NCBI GenBank assembly: GCA_017084465.1
Contig: CP070896.1
Location: 3,337,501 to 3,401,500 of the forward strand
DNA: 64,000 nt
Direction of reading: 5' to 3'
Source: Lacrimispora xylanisolvens
GTDB lineage: Bacteria; Bacillota; Clostridia; Lachnospirales; Lachnospiraceae
Position numbers and translations under genes: made by a program. Below the pieces are notes generated by a model. The model was not told the origin of the DNA and ran no database searches. It saw only the letters and a list, made by a program, of their open reading frames with translations. Positions 29,135 through 38,988 of the stretch are shown here, one piece after another. Position 1 is the first letter of the stretch; every line of letters begins with the position of its first letter.

Positions 29135-30690
29135 ATGAGTATATTAAACGTAGAGCATTTGACCCATGGATTTGGAGACCGCGCCATCTTTCAGGACGTG
29201 TCATTCCGGTTATTAAAAGGAGAGCACATCGGCCTGATCGGAGCCAATGGAGAAGGTAAATCCACATTTATGAATATCATAACGGCGAAGCTTCAGCCGG
29301 ATGAAGGAAAAGTTGAGTGGTCAAAGAGAGTCCGTGTGGGCTATTTAGACCAGCATACCGTATTGGAAAAAGGGATGACCATCCGCGACGTATTAAAAAG
29401 CGCATTTGCTTTTTTGTTTCAGATGGAAGAACAGATGAATGAGATCTGCGACCGTATGGGAGAAGCAGACGAAGAGACCATGAATTCCATGATGGAAGAG
29501 CTTGGCACAATTCAGGATTTATTAATGGCTCATGATTTTTATATCATTGATTCCAAGGTGGAAGAAGTGGCCAGAGCATTGGGATTAAGCGATATGGGTA
29601 TTGATAAGGATGTAACCGAACTGAGCGGAGGCCAGAGAACCAAGGTTCTTTTGGGAAAGCTTCTGTTAGAGAAGCCGGATATCCTTCTTTTGGACGAGCC
29701 TACCAATTACCTGGATGTTCAGCATATTGAATGGCTGAAACGTTATCTTCTTGAGTATGAAAATGCGTTCATTCTGATATCCCATGATATTCCGTTCTTA
29801 AACAGCGTGGTAAATATTATCTATCATATGGAAAATCAGGCATTAGACCGCTATGTAGGTGATTATGACAAGTTCCAGGAAGTATATGCTGTAAAACGGG
29901 CTCAGCTGGAATCAGCTTATAAGAGGCAGCAGCAGGAAATCGCAGAGCTGGAGGATTTTGTGGCGCGGAACAAAGCCCGGGTTTCCACCAGAAATATGGC
30001 CATGTCCAGACAGAAAAAGCTGGACAAGATGGATGTAATTGAGCTTTCAAAAGATAAACCAAAACCTGAGTTTCATTTTATGGAAGCCCGTACTGCAGGA
30101 AAACTGATATTTGAGACAAAGGAACTGGTGATTGGATACGAGGAACCATTATCAAAACCACTGAATCTGATCATGGAAAGAGGAGAAAAGGTAGTTTTAT
30201 CAGGAGCCAACGGAATTGGTAAGACTACTTTATTAAAAAGCATTCTGGGACTGACACCTTCTTTAAAAGGAAACGTGGAACTGGGAGATTATCTTTCCAT
30301 TGGTTATTTTGAGCAGGAGATGGCTCCTGGAAATACAACTACCTGTATTGAAGAGATCTGGAAAGAGTTTCCTTCCTATACCCAGTATCAGGTTCGATCT
30401 GCTCTTGCCAAATGCGGACTTACCACCAACCATATTGAAAGCCAGGTTCGGGTGCTCAGCGGAGGCGAACAGGCAAAGGTCCGTTTGTGTAAGCTGTTAA
30501 ACAGAGAGACCAATGTTCTGTTGCTGGATGAGCCGACCAACCATCTTGATGTGGAGGCAAAAGAAGAGTTAAAAGGGCGCTGAAGGAATATAAGGGCAGT
30601 ATCCTTTTGATCTGCCATGAGCCGGAGTTTTATGAGGGAGTTGCAACGAAAGTAATTGACTGTCGGGAGTGGGCGTTAAAGTTATCCTGA
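29135..30690 (+). CDS. ABC-F family ATPase (translation factor or ribosome protection type), frameshifted at the end
   Basis: A soluble protein of about 518 residues with two ABC domains: Walker A GANGEGKS and GANGIGKTT, signatures LSGGQRTKV and LSGGEQAKV, Walker B ILLLDEPTNYLD and VLLLDEPTNHLD. The interdomain linker (AVKRAQLESAYKRQQQEIAE...) is the P-site tRNA interaction motif of ABC-F proteins. ATG 29135 follows AAGGAG. One A is missing near 30569-30572; repair reads EELKRALKEYKGSILLICHE to the stop at 30690. It may be housekeeping (EttA/YbiT-like) or antibiotic-protecting; the sequence alone does not decide. Confidence 0.9.
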
Positions 30691-30703
30691 TAATACAAAA
30701 AGA

Positions 30704-30745
30704 CGGGATTTGATTTCTTGAAAAAGAATCAAGTCCCGATTTTAG
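30704..30745 (+). terminator. Terminator of the ABC-F gene
   Basis: CGGGATTTGATT (30704-30715) pairs with AATCAAGTCCCG (30727-30738), with one G-U pair, followed by a short T run. Confidence 0.8.
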
Positions 30746-31106
30746 ATAAAAAAAAATCCGCTTCCACAATGGGGAAACAGACTGGTTAATCTTTTAGGGG
30801 GGCCGGACGGTTTGCACCGTCCGGTATGAGTATGAAAAAGCTTTGTGATTTCAAGTAAGTTACTTGAAACAAAAGGCCCGTCATCCTTTCGGATAACGTA
30901 TTATCAGTATATGATATAAATGTGAAGAAAATGTGTCCCATACATTAAAAAAACATAAACAAAATAAAAATTAAAAAAACCCTTTCAAAACGTAATGTTA
31001 TTGTATATAATAAGATAGAAAATGCGACTTCATTTACCAATTAACATAAATTTGAAGATAAAGGAAACCCTGGGAACAGGATACAGCGAACAGGAGGAAG
31101 ATTATT
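30746..31106. other. Intergenic region with two strong inverted repeats and the mreB promoter
   Basis: About 360 bases without a credible gene. It holds the perfect hairpin CCGGACGG/CCGTCCGG (30803-30824, six-base loop) and a 21-base palindrome at 30849-30869 (TTTCAAGTAA, one central G, then its complement). A small ATCC/GGAT hairpin lies near 30884. A TATAAT box at 31006-31011 is the likely mreB -10 element, with only a weak -35. A small RNA or an operator is possible in the GC-rich part, but I cannot assign one. Confidence 0.5.
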
Positions 31107-32112
31107 ATGATGATGTCTAATGACATTGGAATTGATTTAGGTACAGCAAGCATACTGGTTTATATCAAAGGAAAAGGTGTAGTTTTAAAAGAGCCGTCAG
31201 TTGTGGCCATAGACCGTGATACCAATAAAATAAAGGCAATCGGAGAAGAAGCAAGGCTGATGATCGGAAGAACACCCGGTAATATTGTAGCAGTCAGACC
31301 TTTGCGTCAGGGTGTTATTTCTGATTACACAGTAACAGAAAAGATGCTGAAGTATTTTATCAACAAAGCAGTAGGAAAGAAAACTTTAAGAAAGCCAAGA
31401 ATCAGTGTCTGCATCCCAAGCGGTGCCACTGAAGTTGAAAAGAAAGCAGTAGAAGATGCAACTTATCAGGCAGGAGCCAGAGAAGTAGCGATTATTGAAG
31501 AGCCGGTTGCAGCAGCGATTGGGGCTGGAATTGATATTTCCAAGGCATGCGGTAATATGATTGTTGATATCGGCGGCGGTACTTCCGATATCGCAGTTAT
31601 CTCATTAGGCGGAACAGTTGTCAGCACTTCCATTAAAGTGGCTGGTGATGATTTTGATGAGGCTCTTGTCCGCTATATGCGTAAGAAGCATAACCTTTTA
31701 ATTGGGAGAGAGAACAGCAGAAGAGATTAAGATCAACATCGGTGCTGCTTACCGCAGACCAGAAGTTTTAACCATGGAAGTAAGAGGAAGAAACTTGGTA
31801 ACAGGTCTTCCAAAAACCATTGTAGTAACTTCGGACGAGACTCTTGATGCGTTAAAAGAGCCGGCGATGCAGATTGTAGACGCCGTTCATAATGTTCTGG
31901 AGAGAACTCCGCCAGAACTGGCTGCTGATATTTTTGACAGAGGAATTGTTTTAACAGGAGGCGGTTCTTTATTAAGCGGATTAGATGCACTGATCGAAGA
32001 GAAGACAGGCATTACAACTATGATAGCAGAGGATCCGCTCACTGCAGTTGCCATTGGAACCGGTAAATTTATTGAATTTACACATGGCGGAAACAATAAA
32101 ACAGAATTTTAA
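31107..32112 (+). CDS. mreB: Rod-shape determining protein MreB/Mbl, frameshifted
   Basis: Bacterial actin: DIGIDLGTASILVYIKGKGV (phosphate 1), IVDIGGGTSDIAVISLGG (phosphate 2) and IVLTGGGSLLSGLDALIEEK (adenosine loop). An extra G in GGG 31704-31706 breaks the frame; repair gives HNLLIGERTAEEIKINIGAA. Repaired length is about 334 residues, normal for the family. ATG 31107 follows AGGAGG (31092-31097). It is a lone mreB without mreCD neighbours, which is more usual for Mbl or MreBH paralogues. It directs lateral cell-wall synthesis. Confidence 0.94.
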
Positions 32113-32194
32113 CTGCTCTTAACAGCCCTGGCGGTATCCATTGATTCCGGCAGGGTTCCTTTTGCGGCAGTCTCTTACCATTTACGGAGGAAAC

Positions 32195-34420
32195 ATGGCG
32201 ACAGTCTGCGGATTTGTAGAAAAAATTAAATACAGGAACGAAGACAACGGTTATACGGTGCTGAGCCTTTCAGAAGATGGTGAGGAGTATACGCTGGTAG
32301 GCAATTTTCATTATATCAGTGAAGGGGAACGGATTGAAGCGGTTGGGATTTTAACGGAACACCCCGTTTATGGAGAGCAGATGTCTGTGGAAAGCTATGA
32401 AATCAAAGCTCCTGAGGATACTGCTGCCATGGAACGTTACTTAGGTTCCGGAGCGATAAAGGGTGTGGGTGCTGCATTGGCGGCCAGAATTGTCCGCCGG
32501 TTTAAAGCCGATACCTTCCGGATCATGGAAGAAGAGCCGGAACGTCTTTCCGAGGTAAAGGGTGTCAGTGAAAAGCTTGCCATGTCTATTTCCAATCAGG
32601 TGGAACAAAAGAAAGAGATGCGCCAGGCCATGATGTTTCTTCAGGAATATGGCATTTCCATGAATCTTGCAGTGAAGATCTATCAGGAATATGGCCCCAG
32701 GCTTTACAGCATTGTGAAGGAAAATCCTTATCAGATGGCAGATGACATATCCGGCGTGGGATTTAAAATGGCGGATGAGATTGCCAGAAAAGCAGGTATT
32801 TTTACAGATTCGGATTTTCGGATTAAATGCGGAGTTTTGTATACCCTTTTGCAGGCGACTTCAAACGGTCATACTTATTTGCCGGAAGACGAGCTCCTTT
32901 CCTCTGCCTCTGAGCTGCTGAAAGTGGAGCAGGCATCCATAGAAAAGCATCTGATGGACATGCAGCTGGACAAACGTCTTGTGATCAGAGAGACGGACGG
33001 AAAGCGGACTGTCTATGCCTCCCAGTATTACTATATGGAACTGAATGTGGCTAAGATGCTTCATGATTTAAATATAAGAGGTACCATGCCTGAGGACGAG
33101 ATCAGAACCAGGCTTATTAAGATACAGGAAAAAGAGCAGATTGAGCTGGATGAAAAGCAGGTAATGGCGGTAGTAGAAGCGGTAAACAGCGGCCTTTTGA
33201 TTATTACGGGAGGACCTGGAACCGGAAAAACCACTACCATTAATACCATAATCCGTTTTTTTGAAAGCGAGGAGATGGAAATATTGCTGGCAGCTCCTAC
33301 GGGCAGGGCAGCAAAGCGCATGACAGAAGCCACCGGTTATGAGGCGCGGACCATACACCGGCTGTTAGAACTGTCCGGCGTTCCGGGAGACGAGCGTTCC
33401 GTATCCATGCATTTTGAACGGAATGAAGAGAATCCTTTGGATGCCGATGCTGTGATCATTGATGAGACTTCCATGGTGGATATTCATCTGATGCAGTCTC
33501 TCTTAAAAGCCATAAACCCCGGAACCAGGTTGATACTGGTGGGAGATGTGGATCAGCTTCCCAGCGTTGGACCGGGAAATGTGCTGCGGGATTTAATTGA
33601 ATCCCAAAGTTTTAATGTGGTAATGTTGACAAAGATCTTCCGTCAGGCGAACCAGAGTGATATTGTTGTCAATGCTCATATGATTAACCGGGGAGAAACG
33701 GTTCCTCTTGGGAAAAAGAGTAATGACTTCTTATTCATTAAAAGGGAAGAACCGAATACCATCATCAATGCCATGATTACACTGGTGCAAAGTAAACTTC
33801 CTTCCTATGTACAGGCAGATCCCTTTGACATTCAGATTATGACACCTATGAGAAAAGGTGCCATGGGAGTGGAACGGCTCAATACCATTCTTCAGGAATA
33901 TTTAAATCCCCCTTCCGAGGCAAAGCAGGAACGGGAGTCGGCAGGCGTGATTTACCGGACCGGCGATAAGGTGATGCAGATTAAAAACAACTATAATATG
34001 GAATGGGAAGTCAGAAACAAGTATGGGATTCCGGTGGAAAAGGGAACCGGAATTTATAACGGAGACATAGGAATTATCCGTGATATGAATTCCTTTGCCG
34101 AGCTTGTGACTGTGGAATTTGACGAGGGACGTCTGGTGGAATACAGCTATAAGCAGTTGGAAGAATTAGAACTTGCTTATGCCATAACCATTCACAAATC
34201 CCAGGGAAGTGAGTATCCGGCAGTGGTAATTCCTGTTTTTCCCGGACCAAGAATGCTGATGACAAGAAACTTAATCTATACAGCGGTTACCCGTGCAAAG
34301 ACCTGCGTCTGCCTGGTTGGTCTGCCAGGTACGTTTCAGGATATGGTAAACAATGAAATGGAACAACGCAGATATTCCGGTCTGAAAGATCGTATCTGCG
34401 AAATATATAAGCTGCCTTAA
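32195..34420 (+). CDS. recD2: ATP-dependent RecD-like DNA helicase RecD2
   Basis: A 741-residue superfamily 1B 5'-3' helicase. The N-terminal OB-like and helix-hairpin-helix region (LGSGAIKGVGAALAARIVRR) is specific to RecD2. Then come Walker A IITGGPGTGKTTTINTI, Walker B-like AVIIDETSMVDIHLM, the motif III segment LILVGDVDQLPSVGPG and the C-terminal UvrD-like AITIHKSQGSEYPAVVIP. ATG 32195 follows GGAGG. RecD2 acts without RecBC in repair and mismatch repair. The downstream comFC is close but separate. Confidence 0.95.
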   Translation: MATVCGFVEKIKYRNEDNGYTVLSLSEDGEEYTLVGNFHYISEGERIEAVGILTEHPVYGEQMSVESYEIKAPEDTAAMERYLGSGAIKGVGAALAARIVRRFKADTFRIMEEEPERLSEVKGVSEKLAMSISNQVEQKKEMRQAMMFLQEYGISMNLAVKIYQEYGPRLYSIVKENPYQMADDISGVGFKMADEIARKAGIFTDSDFRIKCGVLYTLLQATSNGHTYLPEDELLSSASELLKVEQASIEKHLMDMQLDKRLVIRETDGKRTVYASQYYYMELNVAKMLHDLNIRGTMPEDEIRTRLIKIQEKEQIELDEKQVMAVVEAVNSGLLIITGGPGTGKTTTINTIIRFFESEEMEILLAAPTGRAAKRMTEATGYEARTIHRLLELSGVPGDERSVSMHFERNEENPLDADAVIIDETSMVDIHLMQSLLKAINPGTRLILVGDVDQLPSVGPGNVLRDLIESQSFNVVMLTKIFRQANQSDIVVNAHMINRGETVPLGKKSNDFLFIKREEPNTIINAMITLVQSKLPSYVQADPFDIQIMTPMRKGAMGVERLNTILQEYLNPPSEAKQERESAGVIYRTGDKVMQIKNNYNMEWEVRNKYGIPVEKGTGIYNGDIGIIRDMNSFAELVTVEFDEGRLVEYSYKQLEELELAYAITIHKSQGSEYPAVVIPVFPGPRMLMTRNLIYTAVTRAKTCVCLVGLPGTFQDMVNNEMEQRRYSGLKDRICEIYKLP

Positions 34421-34486
34421 ATTCTTTGGGCAGACAAGAATCTATGTCTGCCCGTCTTTCCATTCTTAAAAGGAGAATCAGTCCTT

Positions 34487-35197
34487 ATGCAATCCTCTTT
34501 TTTTATCGACCTCTTATTTCCAAGAAGATGCCCGGTCTGTGACGGAATTGTCATGCCAAAAGGCAGGCTGATCTGCCCTGATTGTGTCAGAGTGCTTTCC
34601 TTTGTAAAGGATCCTGTATGCAAAAAATGCGGAAAGGAACTTTTTAGCAGTGAAATGGAATACTGTTTTGACTGCGTGAAGCACAAAAGAACTTTTGAGT
34701 ATGGCAGAGCTCTGATTAATTATGACGAGCACGCAAAAACCTCAATGGCAAAAATAAAATATAAAAACAAACGGGAGTATCTGGATTTTTACGGAGATGC
34801 CATAAGTCTGCGTTATGAGAAGATTATAAGACGTATGGAGGCCGGAGGTCTGGTCCCTGTTCCGGTTCATCCTTCGAGAAAAAAAGAGAGAGGATTTAAT
34901 CAGGCGGAAGTTCTTGCACAAAAAATCGGAGCAAAACTTAACATTCCCGTTTTTCCTGACATGCTGGTAAGAAATAAAAAAACCATGCCTCAGAAAGCCC
35001 TTAATCCTACAGAACGTTTAAAAAATCTGGAGGAAGCTTTTATGCCGGGAAAAATAGTTCCTGGTGTAAAAAATGTGATTTTAATTGATGATATTTATAC
35101 TACCGGAAGTACAGTGGAAGCATGTACCCGTGTACTGAAAAAATCAGGTATTAATAAGGTGTATATTTTAACAATTTGTATTGGACGAGGGCAGTAG
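34487..35197 (+). CDS. comFC: ComF family phosphoribosyltransferase-like protein
   Basis: A 236-residue ComFC protein. The N-terminal zinc ribbon (CPVCDG ... CPDC ... CKKCGKELF ... YCFDC) is followed by a PRTase domain with the PRPP-binding loop VILIDDIYTTGSTVEA and the conserved VPVPVHPSRKKERGFNQAE. ComFC takes part in DNA uptake for natural transformation and related DNA handling. ATG 34487 follows AAAGGAG. It directly follows recD2, a helicase gene, which is consistent with a DNA-processing cluster. Confidence 0.93.
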   Translation: MQSSFFIDLLFPRRCPVCDGIVMPKGRLICPDCVRVLSFVKDPVCKKCGKELFSSEMEYCFDCVKHKRTFEYGRALINYDEHAKTSMAKIKYKNKREYLDFYGDAISLRYEKIIRRMEAGGLVPVPVHPSRKKERGFNQAEVLAQKIGAKLNIPVFPDMLVRNKKTMPQKALNPTERLKNLEEAFMPGKIVPGVKNVILIDDIYTTGSTVEACTRVLKKSGINKVYILTICIGRGQ

Positions 35198-35250
35198 TTT
35201 GATGTATGATACTAAAATAAATAATACTGATTAACTCAGGAGGAATGGGA

Positions 35251-35742
35251 ATGAATATCAGGACCGCAGAAGAAAAAGATATGCAGCAGCTCTTGGATAT
35301 ATATAATTATGAGGCAGAACATGGTTTTGCAACCTTTGATTTTACTCCAAAAACCATGGAAGAACGTATGGTCTGGTTTCGAGAGCATAATGTGAAAAAT
35401 CACCCCCTGATTGTGGCAGAGGAAGACGGGAAAGCAGTTGGCTATGCAAGCCTCTCCGCTTATCGCCCAAAAGAAGCATATAAAGAAACAGTAGAACTTT
35501 CTATATACGTTGACAAGGATTACCGCAGAAGAGGTATTGCCGGAAAGCTGGCGGTGGCGATTCTTGATGTGGCCAGAGAAAGAGAAGATATTCATACAGT
35601 TGTATCCGTAATTACAGGAGGCAATGATGCAAGTATGAAACTTCATGAACAGCTTGGTTTCGTTCACTGCGGGACAATACGTGAAGTAGGGAAAAAGTTT
35701 GGAAAAATTCTGGATATAGAAAATTATCAGATTATTCTGTAA
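35251..35742 (+). CDS. GNAT acetyltransferase (phosphinothricin/methionine-sulfoximine acetyltransferase-like)
   Basis: A 163-residue GNAT protein starting MNIRTAEEKDMQQLLDIYN, with the acetyl-CoA loop VDKDYRRRGIAGKLAVAI and GGNDASMKLHEQLGFVHCGT typical of the PAT/YwnH group. ATG 35251 is chosen because AGGAGGA lies 6 bases upstream; ATG 35245 is inside that site. It is 29 bases from the MerR-methyltransferase gene, so they are probably cotranscribed. The substrate is unknown; amino-acid analogues are usual for the family. Confidence 0.88.
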   Translation: MNIRTAEEKDMQQLLDIYNYEAEHGFATFDFTPKTMEERMVWFREHNVKNHPLIVAEEDGKAVGYASLSAYRPKEAYKETVELSIYVDKDYRRRGIAGKLAVAILDVAREREDIHTVVSVITGGNDASMKLHEQLGFVHCGTIREVGKKFGKILDIENYQIIL

Positions 35743-35771
35743 TAATGTTAAATGGAGAGGGGGAGAGAAAT

Positions 35772-36962
35772 ATGAATCATATGGAGGGATATTATACTTC
35801 CGGGGAGTTCGCAAAGAAGGCCAGTGTTTCTATACGGACGATTCGTTATTATGACAAACAGGGATTGTTAAAGCCGGCATGCATGAGTGCAGGTGGATAC
35901 CGGCTTTATACTGATTCGGATTTTGCTAAACTGCAAAAGATACTCTCTCTCAAATATCTTGGATTTTCACTGGATGAAATCCGCTCCATTACCATTAATG
36001 ATAAGGATCATGACTATGTGGGAGAATCAATCAAGCTTCAGCTGAGTCTGATCCGCAAGAGAATTGAACATTTAAAACTGGTAGAACAGACCTTAACAGA
36101 AACCTCAAAACTGGTGGAAGACCGCCAGGCTGCAGACTGGAATAAAATTCTTCACTTAATCCATATTACAAATATGGAAAAGACTCTGGTGGAACAATAT
36201 AAGGATGCGGCCAATGTGAGCATCCGAATTGGTCTCCATAAAAAATATGCCACCAATCCCCAGGGCTGGTTCCAGTGGCTTTATAAGCAAATGGAGCCTT
36301 TAAATGGCAGGCACATTCTGGAGCTTGGCTGCGGAAATGGAGAATTATGGCGGGTAAATAAAGAACGGATTCCCGCCGATGCAGTGCTATGCCTTACGGA
36401 TGTATCCAAGGGAATGGTACGTGATGCCCAGGAAAACCTAAAACAGGTAAGGGGGCAGATAACATTTGAAGTTCTGGACTGCAGACAGATCAAAAAGCCA
36501 AAAGAAAGCTTTGATGCTGTCTCTGCCAATCATGTGCTGTTTTATTTAACCAATCTGGATGCTGCATTGACTCAGGTTACCGACGTCTTAAAAAAAGACG
36601 GAACCTTTTATTGCAGCACCTATGGCAGAGAACATATGAAGGAGATCAGACAGCTGGTGATGGAGTTCGATTCCAGAATCGCCCTTTCTGAGGTAAATCT
36701 TTATGATGTGTTTGGACTGGAAAATGGAGAAGAGATCTTAGGAAAACATTTTGAATCTGTAAGAAAAGAAATATACGACGACCATCTGGAAGTGACGGAT
36801 GCAGGGGCACTGATGGAATATATACTATCCTGCCACGGCAATCAGCAGGAGTTTCTTAGCGACAGATATGAAGAATTCCGGGATTATCTGGAAAAGAAGA
36901 TGGAAAAAAAGGGATATATTCTTATTACAAAGCAGGCAGGGGTATTTATTTGCGGAAAATAA
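35772..36962 (+). CDS. MerR-type regulator fused to a SAM-dependent methyltransferase
   Basis: A 396-residue fusion. Residues 1-75 form a MerR helix-turn-helix (YTSGEFAKKASVSIRTIRYY, then DKQGLLKPACMSAGGYRLYT), followed by a long dimerisation helix (about 80-125). From about residue 165 there is a class I methyltransferase with the glycine-rich motif I HILELGCGNGELWR, then LTDVSKGMVRDAQ and FDAVSANHVLFYL. ATG 35772 follows GGGGGAGAG. A perfect MerR-style operator lies 23 bases after its stop, in front of rfbA. The methyltransferase-like domain may act as the ligand (SAM or substrate) sensor or as a true enzyme; the sequence cannot say. Confidence 0.9.
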   Translation: MNHMEGYYTSGEFAKKASVSIRTIRYYDKQGLLKPACMSAGGYRLYTDSDFAKLQKILSLKYLGFSLDEIRSITINDKDHDYVGESIKLQLSLIRKRIEHLKLVEQTLTETSKLVEDRQAADWNKILHLIHITNMEKTLVEQYKDAANVSIRIGLHKKYATNPQGWFQWLYKQMEPLNGRHILELGCGNGELWRVNKERIPADAVLCLTDVSKGMVRDAQENLKQVRGQITFEVLDCRQIKKPKESFDAVSANHVLFYLTNLDAALTQVTDVLKKDGTFYCSTYGREHMKEIRQLVMEFDSRIALSEVNLYDVFGLENGEEILGKHFESVRKEIYDDHLEVTDAGALMEYILSCHGNQQEFLSDRYEEFRDYLEKKMEKKGYILITKQAGVFICGK

Positions 36963-36984
36963 GAAAAAAGTAATAGAAAAAGAC

Positions 36985-37015
36985 TTGACCGTGACGTTAC
37001 GTCACCCTTTATGAT
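36985..37015 (+). promoter_or_regulatory. MerR-type promoter/operator in front of rfbA
   Basis: TTGACC (36985-36990) and TATGAT (37010-37015) are separated by 19 bases, the over-long spacing characteristic of MerR-activated promoters. The spacer contains the perfect palindrome GTGACGTTACGTCAC (36991-37005). The regulator is most likely the MerR-methyltransferase encoded immediately upstream. Confidence 0.8.
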
Positions 37016-37047
37016 AGCTGTATGAATGAATATGGAGGAAACAAATA

Positions 37048-37928
37048 ATGAAGGGAATAATTCTTGCCGGGGGGTCCGGCACCAGGCTGTATCCACTTAC
37101 CATGGTAACGTCCAAACAGTTACTGCCTATCTATGATAAACCCATGATTTACTATCCACTTTCCGTTTTAATGAATGCAGGAATCCGGGATATCCTGATT
37201 ATATCCACGCCCGATGATACACCACGGTTTGAGGCACTGTTAGGAAATGGCTCACAGTTTGGAATTCAGTTAACTTATGCAGTGCAGCCATCTCCCGATG
37301 GTCTTGCCCAGGCGTTTGTCATCGGAGAAGAATTTATCGGAGACGACAGCGTTGCCATGATTCTTGGTGATAACATCTTTGCAGGCCATGGTCTTACCAA
37401 ACGACTTCTTCATGCAGCAAATAAAAAGACGGAGCAACCGTTTTCGGTTATTATGTGGATGATCCGGAGCGTTTTGGTATCGTGGAATTTGACTCTGAAG
37501 GAAAAGCAATTTCCATCGAAGAAAAGCCATCTGCTCCCAAGAGCAATTACTGCGTGACAGGACTTTATTTCTACGATAATAAAGTTGTGGAATATGCGAA
37601 GAACTTAAAGCCATCTGCCCGCGGCGAGCTGGAGATTACTGATTTAAACCGCATTTACTTAGAAGAGGGAATGCTTGATGTGGAACTTTTAGGTCAGGGC
37701 TTTACCTGGCTTGACACAGGGACTCATGAGTCTCTGGTAGATGCCACTAATTTTGTTCGTACCATGGAAACCCATCAGCACAGAAAAATTGCCTGTCTGG
37801 AGGAGATTGCTTATTTAAACCACTGGATCACACAGGATCAGCTGGAAAAGAGCATAGAGCCATTAAAAAAGAATCAGTATGGCCAGTATCTGATGGATGT
37901 ACTTGCAGGAAAATATATCGATAAGTAA
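37048..37928 (+). CDS. rfbA: Glucose-1-phosphate thymidylyltransferase RfbA, frameshifted
   Basis: First enzyme of dTDP-L-rhamnose synthesis, making dTDP-glucose. It shows [54 protein letters not shown] and the later [17 protein letters not shown]. One base (probably G) is missing near 37430-37434; repair reads [20 protein letters not shown] and gives about 293 residues, normal for the family. ATG 37048 follows GGAGG. It heads rfbA-rfbB-rfbD under the MerR-type promoter. Confidence 0.94.
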
Positions 37929-37940
37929 AGGAGCAAAACT

Positions 37941-38963
37941 ATGAAAATAATTGTAACCGGAGGAGCTGGATTTATCGGCGGAAACTTCGTACATCATATG
38001 GTAAATAAATACCCGGACTATGAGATTATCAATCTGGACCTCTTAACCTATGCAGGTAATTTAGAGACCTTAAAACCGGTAGAAGATAAACCGAATTATC
38101 GCTTTATCAAAGGTGACATTGCGGACAGAGCATTTATTTTTGAACTGTTTGAAAAAGAAAAACCGGATATGGTGGTTAACTTTGCAGCAGAAAGTCACGT
38201 AGATCGTTCTATCACAGATCCTGAAAGCTTTGTAAGAACCAATGTAATGGGTACCACTACATTACTTGACGCATGCCGCACTTATGGTATTAAGCGTTAC
38301 CATCAGGTTTCCACTGATGAAGTTTACGGTGATTTACCTCTTGACCGCCCGGATTTATTCTTTACAGAAGAAACTCCGCTCCATACATCAAGTCCTTATT
38401 CTTCATCAAAAGCCAGTGCAGACTTATTTGTTCTGGCATATCAGAGAACGTTTGGGCTTCCTGTTACTATATCCAGATGCTCCAATAACTATGGCCCCTA
38501 TCATTTCCCTGAAAAACTGATTCCCCTTATTATCAGCCGTGCGCTGGCGGATGAGGATCTTCCGGTATACGGAACAGGAGAGAATGTAAGAGACTGGCTT
38601 CATGTATCTGATCACTGTGAGGCGATTGATTTAATCATCCACGAAGGCAGAGTAGGAGAAGTCTATAATGTAGGCGGACACAACGAGCGCACCAATTTAG
38701 AAGTAGTAAAAACTATTTTAAGAGAACTGGATAAACCAGAAAGCTTAATTAAATATGTAACAGACCGTCCAGGGCATGACAGACGTTACGCCATTGACCC
38801 GAAGAAGCTGGAAACAGAGCTTGGCTGGAAGCCGAAATACAATTTTGACACCGGAATCCGCCAGACCATTCAGTGGTACCTGGATCATGAAGACTGGTGG
38901 AAACATATTGTAAACGGAGAATACCAGAATTATTTTGACAATATGTACGGAAAACGTTTATAA
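37941..38963 (+). CDS. rfbB: dTDP-glucose 4,6-dehydratase
   Basis: A 340-residue short-chain dehydrogenase/reductase: MKIIVTGGAGFIGGNFVHHM (NAD loop), NFAAESHVDRSI, the dehydratase signature STDEVYGDL, and the YSSSKASAD catalytic Tyr/Lys. It converts dTDP-glucose to the 4-keto-6-deoxy intermediate. It begins 12 bases after rfbA. Confidence 0.97.
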   Translation: MKIIVTGGAGFIGGNFVHHMVNKYPDYEIINLDLLTYAGNLETLKPVEDKPNYRFIKGDIADRAFIFELFEKEKPDMVVNFAAESHVDRSITDPESFVRTNVMGTTTLLDACRTYGIKRYHQVSTDEVYGDLPLDRPDLFFTEETPLHTSSPYSSSKASADLFVLAYQRTFGLPVTISRCSNNYGPYHFPEKLIPLIISRALADEDLPVYGTGENVRDWLHVSDHCEAIDLIIHEGRVGEVYNVGGHNERTNLEVVKTILRELDKPESLIKYVTDRPGHDRRYAIDPKKLETELGWKPKYNFDTGIRQTIQWYLDHEDWWKHIVNGEYQNYFDNMYGKRL

Positions 38964-38988
38964 ATTCCAATGGTAAAGTGAGGCAGCG

